Assembly: GCA_033064195.1 (NCBI GenBank)
Contig: JARBJD010000320.1
Location: 1-64,000, forward strand
Origin: Blattamonas nauphoetae
Taxonomy: Eukaryota > Preaxostyla > Oxymonadida
DNA length: 64,000 nucleotides
Direction: 5' to 3'
The notes beneath the pieces are model-generated. The model did not search any database and had not been told where the DNA came from. It saw only the letters and a list, made by a program, of their open reading frames with translations. Below, in pieces: positions 1-9,399 of the stretch (positions within the stretch are counted from its first letter, which is position 1; every line of letters starts with the position of its first letter). Position numbers and translations under genes: made by a program.

Positions 1-1
1 C

Positions 2-142
2 CACGCAGAAAAGATGGCACAATATGAGCAAGCAATCAATGAAGGAAACACACCAGTTGCGAACAAACTCAGAGGAGAAATACTGAGACTGGAAGAAAAG
101 CTGAAGCCGAAACCAAAGAAGAAGAAAGTGAAAAAGAAATAA
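2..142 (+). CDS. C-terminal end of a lysine-rich protein (partial, virus-like element)
   Basis: An open frame enters from the left edge and ends at the TAA at 140-142, giving 46 residues. The last 20 or so residues are dominated by Lys with Pro (ends KPKPKKKKVKKK), preceded by a charged helical stretch with LRGEILRLEEKL. Basic tails like this are common on virion core or DNA-binding proteins, but function cannot be assigned from the tail. It lies 28 bp upstream of the first capsid-type gene on the same strand, so it is probably part of the same element. Confidence 0.5.
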   Translation, partial: HAEKMAQYEQAINEGNTPVANKLRGEILRLEEKLKPKPKKKKVKKK

Positions 143-151
143 GCAATACAG

Positions 152-164
152 TTTTTTTATTTTT
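152..164 (+). promoter_or_regulatory. A/T-rich promoter box upstream of the first capsid-type gene
   Basis: The run TTTTTTTATTTTT ends 6 bp before the ATG at 171. The same kind of box stands before the genes at 2115 and 3842, and a similar box (AATTTTTTAATTTGT read on the minus strand) stands before 7616 and 5312. Shared boxes right next to the start codons fit a common viral-type promoter; this is inference from repetition of the motif. Confidence 0.5.
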
Positions 165-170
165 GATAAA

Positions 171-2030
171 ATGAACTCACATATAACACATCTGACAAAC
201 AAAAGAACTGGAGCATCATCATTGACTGGAAATACAACTGGATCAATCAAGTACACTCAAGATGATATTGGTCAAATACAACAACAACTCATGTCTGAAC
301 ATCACATTAATTATCTTCTGAATGATGGAGCACACAGTACTTCCATTCAGGAATTAAAACCATCCGAGAATTCACGATTCTACACAGGGCAAGAGATAAT
401 CATTCCACTGACTGGGAATCAGGACATTTGTCAAATTGATGATTCGTTTATCACGTTCACAATGACAGCAACATTGAAACTCAATAATTGGCAAACTACA
501 GCTGGTAAAATTGGATCCTACATGAATGAGAGAATCTTCATCTTCGTTGGACTCAAACATTCAGCATCTATCTTTCGTGACCTCACGGTTCTTCACAACA
601 ATCAGAGAATCATCAGCACAACAAACAATGATGTCTCAATGGAGTCTCACATATACAACATGATCAAACCGAAGAGTCAATTGGAGAATCGAAAACATTG
701 TCACACTCCATGGCAGAATGCTTGGAATCATGATGAATCTGTTGCTGGTGTTTATATTCCTTTATCAGACTTCACAACAACATCTGGAACGGGAGTGTTT
801 CAAGACACTATTGATGTACCAATTCGTGTGTCAATTAATCTTGAGGATCTTCTGATATTCTCAGGGATGACTGACTATCCAAAATGTCTCTTTGGCGATT
901 TGAAATTGAGTGTTCACATGAATGAAGATGCTTTCGTTTGTTGTTCTGTGAATCCTGAACTCACTTTGAAAGATACGCTATCATCACTCGTAACTGGAAC
1001 AGCAGCAGCACCAACTATTAAAGCAGCAATTCTCAATTGTCTTCAACATCGTCCGTATGTTCTGAACAATCTCAGAACCTCATGCACAAAGAACTTCGTT
1101 CAAATTGGTCAATCATTTCTGCAACCATCAGTTAAAAAAGACATTGTTTGTTCAACAGCCAATGCCGTGACAACAGAACCAGAATTTGAGGATCAGTACA
1201 TCTCATTAAACGTCACAAACTATCGGATTGATGATGTGTATTGCATGAGTGTTGGATACAAAATGAAAGATGATGCGAAAAAGAATCTGAAGCAGATGTA
1301 CACAAATCGTCCTGGAACAATTCCAGCTGAGAAGATCTCATTCTATCCATTTCAGAAGACACCAACGGCAACAGGAATTGATTGTACTCAGCAAATGGTA
1401 GTGGTGAATGCCAAGGATATCATGCTTCTCTTCCGTCACTACGACAATGAAGTCACTTGCTTCCACAATCCAATGCAGAAGAACATCCAAGTGACTTTAC
1501 AAAACAGGTATTATCCAGAACAACCAACAACAACTATTGGAGCTCGCTTCTATCAGTTCGCATTATCGACTCTCAATCTCGATTCATACCTCACTGTTCC
1601 TGATGACTTGGAGCGATCACTGACGGATTCTCTAGTTGAAGAGAAACTCTCTGGTGATGGCACATATCCCAATGAAACAATGACAAGAGTTCGTCCAGTT
1701 CATGACAATACTGACTTCCTTCTGTGCTTTCCAACTCAGAGAAGTGGATGTCCAACAAACTGTAATGATTCGATCAGTTCAAAAGGAAATACTGCTGTCA
1801 CTTTAAGATCCCATCCAATCTATCAAGGTAATCTCGATACATACTATAATGTATACAACCCAAGTCAGAGTGGTGGTGATATGACAACATTTACACATCC
1901 TCCAGCACCGATTCTAGCCACAACTGCTACCACGTGGTGGGTCCTACGATACAGTAATGGTGAACCAAAAGTTGAGTACTATCCAAATCACACATTGAAA
2001 GCGTTGCACAAAGATTTGGGAATCATGTAG
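171..2030 (+). CDS. Capsid-type protein 1 of the virus-like element
   Basis: A 619-residue protein, rich in beta-type sequence, with no signal peptide or membrane segment. It is clearly related to the product of the next gene (2115-3810). Shared blocks, in order: a strand block YTGQEIIIPLTGN near residue 70; HCHTPWQNAWNHDESVAGVY near 180; the block DYPKCLFGDLKLSVHMNEDA near 240; a long middle; and a C-terminal block PPAPILATTATTWWVLRYSNG. The FGxLxLxxHxxxD block and overall length fit a major capsid protein with two jelly rolls, but I recognise this by pattern, not by a database match. Start ATG at 171 follows an A/T box. The reading frame is whole. Confidence 0.55.
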   Translation: MNSHITHLTNKRTGASSLTGNTTGSIKYTQDDIGQIQQQLMSEHHINYLLNDGAHSTSIQELKPSENSRFYTGQEIIIPLTGNQDICQIDDSFITFTMTATLKLNNWQTTAGKIGSYMNERIFIFVGLKHSASIFRDLTVLHNNQRIISTTNNDVSMESHIYNMIKPKSQLENRKHCHTPWQNAWNHDESVAGVYIPLSDFTTTSGTGVFQDTIDVPIRVSINLEDLLIFSGMTDYPKCLFGDLKLSVHMNEDAFVCCSVNPELTLKDTLSSLVTGTAAAPTIKAAILNCLQHRPYVLNNLRTSCTKNFVQIGQSFLQPSVKKDIVCSTANAVTTEPEFEDQYISLNVTNYRIDDVYCMSVGYKMKDDAKKNLKQMYTNRPGTIPAEKISFYPFQKTPTATGIDCTQQMVVVNAKDIMLLFRHYDNEVTCFHNPMQKNIQVTLQNRYYPEQPTTTIGARFYQFALSTLNLDSYLTVPDDLERSLTDSLVEEKLSGDGTYPNETMTRVRPVHDNTDFLLCFPTQRSGCPTNCNDSISSKGNTAVTLRSHPIYQGNLDTYYNVYNPSQSGGDMTTFTHPPAPILATTATTWWVLRYSNGEPKVEYYPNHTLKALHKDLGIM

Positions 2031-2094
2031 AGACTCTCATCGGGAGTTCGAAGCCTCTGGCGAGACAAAACAGTAAAAGAAAATATTGATATTG

Positions 2095-2108
2095 TATTTT
2101 TTATTTTT
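2095..2108 (+). promoter_or_regulatory. A/T-rich promoter box upstream of the second capsid-type gene
   Basis: TATTTTTTATTTTT ends 6 bp before the ATG at 2115, the same spacing as the box at 152-164. Family-wide promoter box by repetition. Confidence 0.5.
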
Positions 2109-2114
2109 CTATAA

Positions 2115-3810
2115 ATGAGAAGTATCAGATCAAATCAATCCAAACCAACATCGACATTAATTGAGCAAATTGAAGTGCAATCATACTTGCCAAAACAGTG
2201 GGATTCAGAACCTCACATCTACTCCATCCAAGAAGTGCATCCAACAAATCCTCCAATGCCATGCAGAATTGGAGATGAGATTGAAGTTCCATTGTGCTAT
2301 GACGGACATGATGTGACTGAATTTACGAAGAGTCATTTGCGTATTGATCTCACGATTTCCGTTCCGTATTACCAACCAACAATGGGAGATGGTTCAGAGA
2401 CCGCTGGAAGGTACGGAATGTTCTACGGTTACAAATCATCATCAGATGCAATTCGAGATATGAGACTCGTCGATAGTAAAGGAAACATCATTGACAATTC
2501 ACTTCAGAATAATCATGTTCACGAATCATTTCTGTATCACACTTTCAAGTCTCATGAAGAGAAAAACAATATGAAGCATTGCTACAGTCTTTGGGAAAAT
2601 GTTCAGAGAATGGATCCAAGTGTGTGTGGATTCTATTTTGTTCCAATATTGCATGCGCCCAAAGGACCATACACTGCTACGATTCCACTGGTTATTCCGT
2701 TTGTGAATCTACTTCCTCTGAGTACCTTTGATCAGTATCCGAATTCGATCTTCGGTAATTTACGTTTGAGATTTCATTTGACAACTGATTCGCTGGTTTA
2801 TTGTCCCATTCGTGTTTCAACTGTTATTTTAAAAAACTCTTGAGATGATTCGAGATCGATTTCCAGACAAATCAATGACAACTATTGCAGGTCAAGCTAG
2901 AATGCTAAACATGGCAGAGAATAAATACTCAACTCTGACGCAAGAATTCACACAAATTGGAAATCCAGTGTTGCAATACGATAGAGCTGTCCATCATACT
3001 CAACCATCCACTGGTACTGATGAAATAGTAGCCAAATCAACCACTTCAACTGTTTGGTCTTCTTCTGTAGATAAAGTCACATCAGTTTGCTATGGATATC
3101 AGATCACTGATTCAACGAAACAATCCCTAATAGACACATATTCGAAGACTCTTTATGTCATGAAAGCTGATAGAATAGACACACAATCATTTCAATCAAA
3201 AGCAACAGCGATGGGAGTGAGATCAAACATCAGCATCAAACTCAACAATCTCATGAATCTCATGTGCTTATTCCCTGAAAGACCAAACGAGTGTACAGTC
3301 TTCAGAAATCCTCACTACGTTGGTCAATTCGAAATGCTTGGATCCAACTTTCCCAATTTCCCGATGTCAACACTCTCGCCGGAGTTCTATCAAATGATGA
3401 TGGTGAATGGTGATTTCATTGGTTGTTCAGCCACTGAAGAGTTTGAGAATTCCATATGTATGCCACGCAATACTAGCTATTATGGAAAGGAGTTCAAGAG
3501 AACCAGAGCAGTTACGGATGCTACTTCATTCACATTCATGGTTCCAACTGATCGAAGTGAAATTGCTGGTGGTGAAGAAGGTATTTCAACAGCAGAATCA
3601 GTGAATATCGTCTACAGAGGATCACCAATCAATCAGGGAGAACTTGATCCATATTTCACATCAACTCCAGAAGGTCCTCCTCCACCAATTCTAGCACTAC
3701 ATCAAGCGACATACTGGCTGTTCTGGATTGAAAATGGACAACCACGAGTGCGATATGTCATTGATCGTCGACTCCAAGAAGCATATGAAGAAGTGAAGAG
3801 AGGATATTAA
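2115..3810 (+). pseudogene. Capsid-type protein 2 of the virus-like element (fossil copy)
   Basis: A paralogue of the 171-2030 gene, about 560 codons long. Matching blocks include the early strand block CRIGDEIEVPLCYDG, the block KHCYSLWENVQRMDPSVCGF, the block YPNSIFGNLRLRFHLTTDSL, and the C-terminal block PPPPILALHQATYWLFWIENG. Two divergent capsid-type paralogues in tandem suggest either a major capsid plus a minor shell protein of the same fold or a duplicated capsid gene. The copy appears broken, with about one break. It is flanked by A/T boxes and sits 84 bp after gene 1. Confidence 0.5.
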
Positions 3811-3816
3811 ATTGAA

Positions 3817-3828
3817 TATTTTATTTTT
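3817..3828 (+). promoter_or_regulatory. A/T-rich promoter box upstream of the small gene at 3842
   Basis: TATTTTATTTTT lies 13 bp before the ATG at 3842, repeating the box seen before the two upstream genes of the virus-like element. Confidence 0.45.
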
Positions 3829-3841
3829 GTAGAAATCACAA

Positions 3842-4252
3842 ATGGTCAAACGTTATTTCTCAATTCAGAATTCTCACACTGCTCAACTCCCTCCTGCTTT
3901 TACCAATTCTCGAAACCAAAAATATGTTCATTTCCTCGACTGTAAACTCATCCATGTGAAAGAAGAGATTAGTGATGCATCGACAGTCATTTCAAAGGAT
4001 ATTCCTCAGCACATAACAATCCATGGCGATTGGATCCAGACTGATGCATTCAATGACTCGTTTGTTGCTTTCTGTAACGAACAGATTGCGAAGCGAAAGA
4101 AGTGGGAATTAACTACTCGACAATCAATAGTGAAGATCTGGTTCAAAGACAGTTCTGGTGAATCAATTGAGATGGAAACAACAGAGACAATCAATGGAAA
4201 AATAATCAAAGAGTACTATGAATTTCTGGTTGATCTCATGTTGGAGTATTAA
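3842..4252 (+). CDS. Small unidentified protein of the virus-like element
   Basis: 136 residues, starting MVKRYFSIQNSHTAQLPPAF. There is no signal peptide or membrane segment; it has a basic middle (IAKRKKWELTTRQSIVKIWF) and an acidic C-terminal half. I do not recognise it. It is third in a same-strand series behind two capsid-type genes with its own A/T box, so a structural or assembly role is a guess from position. The opposite gene (S74 protein) ends 21 bp downstream, so the two are convergent. Confidence 0.5.
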   Translation: MVKRYFSIQNSHTAQLPPAFTNSRNQKYVHFLDCKLIHVKEEISDASTVISKDIPQHITIHGDWIQTDAFNDSFVAFCNEQIAKRKKWELTTRQSIVKIWFKDSSGESIEMETTETINGKIIKEYYEFLVDLMLEY

Positions 4253-4273
4253 TGCTTCGCATTTCTAGTATGA

Positions 4274-5152
4274 CTACGTCATGGTATTAGTCAGTGAATT
4301 ATATTTTTGTATTAGTTCATTGATGATTGTCTGTTGTTGACCAACAATTGCACTCAATTCCTGAATGGCTTTCACACAGAAACAAGAGAGTTCTGTGTAA
4401 TCAACTTGAAGACAATCTGGATTGGAATCATTCACAACCTCAGGGAATATTTCTTGGATCTGTTGAGCAATCACTCCAATGTGTTTCTTCTCACTTTCCT
4501 TCTTCAGACATTCACATTTCTCTTTGCAGTTCTTCAAGTGTTCTTCATCCGTCTCATTTTCAATTTGTTTTGTCACTTTGTTGATCTTTGAGTCGAATGT
4601 GTTGAATTGGTAGCGAACAATTTCGACTTTGTTCAGTTGTTCAAGAACATCGGGGTATGGTTCAATATTTCTTTTCACTCTTCTGTCTGACAACTGAGAA
4701 AAACTTCCTGTTGTGGATATTGAAAACACTCCTGAACCAGTGTCCTCATCATAGTAATACGAAGCTGGTGAGTCACACGGTGACCACATAATTATTCCAT
4801 CACCATTGAACTGAATTCCTGAAGTTTCTGAAATTGATTGTGATATTGAAATGCCAGACTTAAATGTTGAAGCCGGATAGGTTCCAGGATACTTTGGAAG
4901 TGATCCTTCTGATATATTCCACTTCGCTCCATTCACATTGATCAATCCTCCGATTTCTGGTGTCGTGATCGATCCATTTGTGCTCACCACTTTTTGGATT
5001 GATGATATCGCTGACTTGTGTGCTTCTGTTGTCTTCTGAAGTGAGTCAATCACTGCTGTATTCTCGTTGGTTGTCGAGAGATTATGATCAATCATTTTCT
5101 CAATCATTTGTGAATTGTATTTTTGTCGATTCATTTCTGTTTGCTCTTTCAT
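4274..5152 (-). CDS. Spike/fibre-like protein with C-terminal S74 intramolecular chaperone domain
   Basis: About 292 residues. The N-terminal 60 residues are coiled-coil-like, the middle is Gly/Ser-rich and beta-type (fibre-like), and from about residue 156 there is a recognisable peptidase S74 domain: SDRRVKRNIEPYPDVLEQL, then after a Lys/Glu-rich insert the block HIGVIAQQIQEIFPEVV, then VDYTELSCFCVKAIQEL and a closing coiled coil. In phage and viral spikes this domain helps trimer folding and then cuts itself off at the Ser of the SDRR motif, which is present here. I chose the ATG at 5152 because an A/T box directly precedes it; an in-frame ATG at 5185 is also possible. It belongs to the virus-like element and would serve host attachment if the element makes particles. 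Confidence 0.7.
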   Translation of the reverse strand: MKEQTEMNRQKYNSQMIEKMIDHNLSTTNENTAVIDSLQKTTEAHKSAISSIQKVVSTNGSITTPEIGGLINVNGAKWNISEGSLPKYPGTYPASTFKSGISISQSISETSGIQFNGDGIIMWSPCDSPASYYYDEDTGSGVFSISTTGSFSQLSDRRVKRNIEPYPDVLEQLNKVEIVRYQFNTFDSKINKVTKQIENETDEEHLKNCKEKCECLKKESEKKHIGVIAQQIQEIFPEVVNDSNPDCLQVDYTELSCFCVKAIQELSAIVGQQQTIINELIQKYNSLTNTMT

Positions 5153-5210
5153 TGAAATTAAAATTCTTGATTCCCTCATGAACATACGTCACCGGCACAT
5201 TATTTCTGAC

Positions 5211-5312
5211 TTACTCAGAGACCAGCGAACAGTTCTCTTCTCTCATTGATTCAATTAATGCTTGTTCTGAACATACTCGACGTCTTTCTTTGTACATCGC
5301 AGTTGGATTCAT
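5211..5312 (-). other. Short remnant related to the repeat protein at 7023
   Basis: A 33-codon frame behind a box nearly identical to the one in front of the 7023-7616 gene. Its stretch QALIESMREENCSLVSE matches the repeat unit KLIESMKNENCELISE of that gene. It is best read as a fossil piece of a second member of that gene type within the element. Confidence 0.5.
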
Positions 5313-7022
5313 TTAATACAAATTAAAAAAATCCGAATTAGATTTTCTTTCGTTGTTTTCTCAGTTTTGGATTTTTCACTAGAAACGAGGATCAATGGGT
5401 TCGATCACTCAATTCTCAAGAGTGCTTGTTTCGTTCTGATTTGTCGCGTTTCTGATTCTTCTGGTGCTCAGGATCATCGTGGTATGCTTCGTTTTTTGAA
5501 GATTTCGGACTTTTGCAGAGTTATTGAGCGATTCACAACCGGGTGCAGATCTTTGCACATTTATGTATTGTTCATCATTTCACTCTCATTTTCTTCTTGT
5601 TTTAGACTTGTTTTCTCTGTTTTTGATTGAATTGTAACCTCATTCTCATTCGTTACCATCTCATTTTTGACCTCACTTCCGTCTTCATTTTCTCGTTGTT
5701 TATTGTTTGTAACCACTTCATTCATGTTTCTTTCGACTAAACTTTTTCTCTAATACAACACACTAATTTCCGTTAAGTGAAGATTCCGGACTTTTACCGA
5801 GATCTCACTTTCAACGGCTCACTTCATATCTCGGAATTTTTCCGTAATCTTCATCATATCACGTACATTTTTGATCACTTTTTGTTGTTTTTAAGACATA
5901 AAACCGAGAACACAAGCGACATTTTCACTATTGGTGTCACATTTCACACCCTTTTCACGATCGTCAATTTCCCTCTCAGTTTCATACTTGCCCGTTTCAT
6001 TCATTCTTGTTTCGCTTTCTTTTACTCTGTTTTTGTGAAAAAAGTGATGAAAAGTTGACTAAAATGATGTGCTAGTGAAGTGAGAACGGCCCACAAAATG
6101 GAAGTGATGTGAGAAAAATGGAGAGGAGAAATGGTTCAACTCGAGGTGAAATGTGGAGAGAATGATGTGAAAAAGAAGGGGCTGAAGTGGTGTTCAAACA
6201 TGCAAACACTGTGAAAAGCTGTGAAATGACGAATCAAAAAAGTGAAATTTTGAGACAACTATCCGACAAAAAATTCTGAAAATTTGAGCACACCTTCCTC
6301 TAACAACGAGAAAGAAGGCGCAATATGTGAAAATCGGGGCAAAAATCTAATAGTGTGCAAGTTGTGAAGAAAAGAGTCGTCAAAACGGTGAAGTGAAGAA
6401 CCAACAAAATGAAACTAAGGAAATGCGCTATACACCTCGCGTCGACTTATGTTCGTTAAAATGATGTAATAACGGAGTAAATGAAGTGAAAGTAGTGAAA
6501 TGTGAAAATTCATGAAAAAGTGTCCGAATGTAGAGGTGTCAAAAGTTTTCAGAGATGAATGACACAAAAAGACGCTAACTAGCGTTTTCACACCCAAAAA
6601 CACCGTAAGACGACGAAAAGTGATCAAAAGGACATAGTCCCGAACGTCCATACCTTTTCTGAAAAAATCTCAAAAAACGCGAAAAAACCTCAATGGGTCG
6701 GATCAAACCAAAAATCTCAGAAGTGCTTTTTATCGAAAATCCTACCTTTCAAAATGATTTCCGTCACAATCAAACGTGTTTGAACACAATTTGAGCCATA
6801 AAGCAGTTCATAGTAGCAAAATCTGAACATCGACTTTTTCGTCACTTTTTCGACCTAAGTTCGGTACACAGTTCGACGAATTCTCAACCGATTTTCATCA
6901 GGATTGTCTTGATCGAGGACCGACAGTGTCCCCGAGATTTTAGAATTTTTTGCAGAATTTTTCGAAATGGTTCTCACTTTGGATTTCATTGATTTGTGGT
7001 CAAAAATAGATTTTCAGTAGTT
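5313..7022. other. 1.7-kb noncoding stretch with a switch in strand composition
   Basis: No convincing gene. From about 5350 to 6050 the plus strand is rich in T and C with many TTTTC and TCACTT words. From about 6060 to 6650 it is rich in A and G with many GTGAA and GATGTGA words, roughly the complement in composition. No long inverted repeat is obvious, although short words such as TTTCAC and GTGAAA mirror each other. This may be a control or replication region of the virus-like element, or degraded DNA. Confidence 0.4.
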
Positions 7023-7616
7023 TCAAGACCTTTCATGGTACTTTTTCAAGTGAGGACGGTCTCCAAAATACAACCAATTGTCCAAGCGAACGTAATACTC
7101 ATTCTTTGTTCGTAAATCGCGATATTTGAATGGCTCAAGTACCTTTGTGTATGTTCCAATGAGTTCACAATTCTCTTTTTTCAATTCATTTTCAACAAAC
7201 GATTGTGTGTATCGTTTTCGTTTGTTCTGATGAGTTCTGAATCCTTTCATCCATTTTGATGGGATTACTATCCATTCAATTCCTTCATGTCGATATGTTA
7301 CTGGAGTACTTGAATGAGTGTATTCAGAAATGAGTTCACAATTCTCATTTTTCATTGATTCAATAAGCTTCTCTTTTGTACAACGATTTGCTGGTCGAAG
7401 ATATTTCTGGCGATTCAGATGTGGTCTGTATCCTTTGACGAAACTATTGACATACACTTGATAAGTTTCATCTGGTTTCTCTTCGAGATAGTATTCGAAA
7501 GTGCTTCCTGTGAGATATGTTGTTCCTTGTCGATTGAGAGTTGGAGGTGATTTCATTTTCAAATCTTCTTTGTCCAAAATTTCCAGTAGTTGTGTTGGTG
7601 TCAAGACGCTGCTCAT
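7023..7616 (-). CDS. Repeat protein of the virus-like element (DUF723-like units)
   Basis: 197 residues from the ATG at 7616. Two or three units of about 50 residues are visible, each with the pattern (L/V)xxxxxxENCELIxxYT...(Y)RxxxxE(W/Y)xV...(K/N)W followed by RPHL or RTHQ: for example KLIESMKNENCELISEYT and then NELKKENCELIGTYTKVL. The pattern resembles the small repeats found in viral and phage proteins linked to homing-type nucleases (DUF723-like), but I see no cysteines or histidines of a classical zinc site and no nuclease motif. The upstream box on the minus strand (7617-7632) matches that of the 5211-5312 remnant. Confidence 0.45.
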   Translation of the reverse strand: MSSVLTPTQLLEILDKEDLKMKSPPTLNRQGTTYLTGSTFEYYLEEKPDETYQVYVNSFVKGYRPHLNRQKYLRPANRCTKEKLIESMKNENCELISEYTHSSTPVTYRHEGIEWIVIPSKWMKGFRTHQNKRKRYTQSFVENELKKENCELIGTYTKVLEPFKYRDLRTKNEYYVRLDNWLYFGDRPHLKKYHERS

Positions 7617-7632
7617 TTTATACAAATTAAAA
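7617..7632 (-). promoter_or_regulatory. A/T-rich box before the repeat-protein gene
   Basis: Read on the minus strand the segment is CAATTTTTTAATTTGT followed by ATAAAATG overlapping the start. A near-identical box precedes the 5211-5312 remnant, supporting a shared promoter for minus-strand genes of the element. Confidence 0.45.
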
Positions 7633-8163
7633 AATTGAATAAAAAAAGAAATCGACGTTGTTTTCTAAAAGTACTCAAAATTTGCTTCAAAAAAGACACT
7701 TTTCAAGAGGTCCGTTTTTCGCCTTTATTTTTGAATTTACGGCCAAATATTGACTACTCTGAAATATCAATATTTTCAGTAGTAAGTGAGATGGAAATTA
7801 GAATGAGTCATATTAAAAAAAATCAATTGGCTCTGAGATTCAAAATGATTTCTCGTTCCAATTCTCCTAGGAGTATCACCTATGGCAATTTGGTTCCCAT
7901 TTCGCTTATACCACTACTAAGGTTCGCTTGCGAATAGGACGAACCATACAAATCTCGATGACAGCCACTGATCGTGGAGTCACGGTCCAAAAAAGTAGTC
8001 ATCACGTTCCACATTGATGAATGATTCACTCAACAGATATGTTCTTTCTTTCGATTCAACTCTCTGTTTTCGTCTTGTTTGTTTGATAGTGATCTCTGTC
8101 CTGTTCAACTCTCAATGGAGTGGGAGCTAAGGTTTGTGAGGAGCAACTGGTAAGGGAGCTCCT

Positions 8164-8427
8164 CTTACACAAACCGAAGCTCCCACGAGTTTCACGACCT
8201 GTCCCCAAGATTTACCCGGCCGAAGGGCCTTTGCTCCCTCTCCCACCGCTTCGGCGGTAGTTTCTCGGATCATTGGTTCGCCCTGATTCGAGAAAAAGAA
8301 GTGATAACGCTTATTAATGAAATGAATTTGGAGAATAATTATTGTTGAAATGCATTTGTCCCTCAGGACCTGTGGGCCACTTCATAGGACTTATCTCAAT
8401 GGAGTGGGAGCTTCGGTTTGTGTAAGA
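8164..8427. repeat. Short element bounded by 24-bp inverted repeats, third arm at 8111
   Basis: The 24 bp at 8164-8187 (core ACACAAACCGAAGCTCCCAC) are repeated in inverse orientation at 8404-8427. A third, less perfect copy at about 8111-8135 pairs with the first to form an imperfect hairpin. No target duplication is evident. It could be a small MITE, the terminal structure of the virus-like element, or the stem bringing together an RNA gene (see 8210-8300). Confidence 0.5.
8210..8300 (+). ncRNA. Candidate structured RNA: three consecutive hairpins
   Basis: Within the 24-bp inverted repeats lie three stems in a row: GGCC-gaag-GGCC (8219-8230), ACCGC-ttcg-GCGGT (8246-8259, a UUCG-capped stem) and TTTCTCG/CGAGAAA (8262-8268 with 8290-8296) with an inner ATCA/TGAT helix. 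The patch is more G+C-rich than its surroundings. I could not match it to tRNA, 5S, SRP, RNase P or a spliceosomal RNA. The strand is assumed. Confidence 0.3.
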
Positions 8428-9399
8428 TGATTACTGTTGCTCTGTCTTCTTTCAGATTCGAAATTACCGTCATTCGTTCGAACATCGCTTTGGTCAGAAA
8501 TCCCTTCGTTCGTCTTGACTAAATTCCGAGAGTGGTGGACCTGTGCTACATTGGAATCGGTTTTTTTGATTTCTTTCTTCCTCTCATTTTGTGTTCAGTG
8601 TTGTTCTTGCATGGAATCACTCTTTTCTGATCATGAAGCTTGCAAAGATTGCGTCTCTGATGCGTGGGGGTTCTTCGTTGACTTGAACACAGCCAAAGCA
8701 GATCCCCACAAATCGTCATTCAAATCGATTATTCTCGATGACCCATCGTTTCCTGACCTTGTCATCCAGTCTCTCAAACTCGAAAGCAGATTGTTCACTA
8801 AAGACGTCGTTAAAGCCCTTGTTCACATCTCCATTGGGTTTCCAGAGATGAGAGAAAGGTGGCGTTCGGATGATCTTGTTCGAAGGATGTTCGAGACTGT
8901 CGATTTCGTCTCACTTCCTCAATTCGATGCAGGAACTCATCTCAGACTTACCCATTTCATCGTACTGATAGTCGACACTTTGGAGGAAGATAACGAGGCA
9001 TATTTCCACCACATTCAGCTCGTTCGTGTTTCTGTGTTCGAGCCAACCAAACCATTCGCCATCTTCATCTTTCACAATTGGAACAGACTCAGATTGGGTG
9101 ATGTAGACAGAACTGAACTCGAGTGTCATCTCAGTAAAGTCCACGCTCACATCAAAAATATGGAACTCCTCTCAGACGAACACGATGCCGACATTGTGTC
9201 TGAACTCGTGAAATGTGAAGCGGGACAGATGATCGTGATGGAGAACGAAAGACACTTCGAACACATCTTTGAGACCATATTGATTAGAACTCTTCTTTGG
9301 GATCGAGAGAAACCCGAGAGACAGAAGAGACGAGAAGTGCTTCTGAGGGAAGAAGGGTGGGATGATGCGTTCGAACTGCGAGTTGTGGGGATCGAGGAA

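Larger units (their letters stand above)
1..8110. mobile_element. Virus-like element, capsid-bearing (Polinton/PLV-like), right-hand part
   Basis: A block of genes unlike the rest of the window in base use (A+T-rich, no introns seen) and in content: two related capsid-type genes (171 and 2115), a small gene (3842), a minus-strand spike-like gene with an S74 chaperone domain (4274), a minus-strand repeat protein (7023), and the tail of a lysine-rich gene at the left edge. An A/T box of the form TATTTTTTATTTTT precedes the starts. Assignment to a double-jelly-roll dsDNA virus or Polinton-like group is inference from gene set and layout. No DNA polymerase, integrase, packaging ATPase or protease is visible here; they may lie to the left. 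The right boundary is not defined; the repeats at 8111-8427 are a candidate. One gene has about one break and the others look whole, suggesting a fairly young copy. Confidence 0.6.

Noticed and set aside
1-8110. Polinton hallmark enzymes (DNA polymerase B, retroviral-type integrase, packaging ATPase, cysteine protease)
   Set aside because: No matching motifs were seen in either strand of this part, so the family name is kept tentative.
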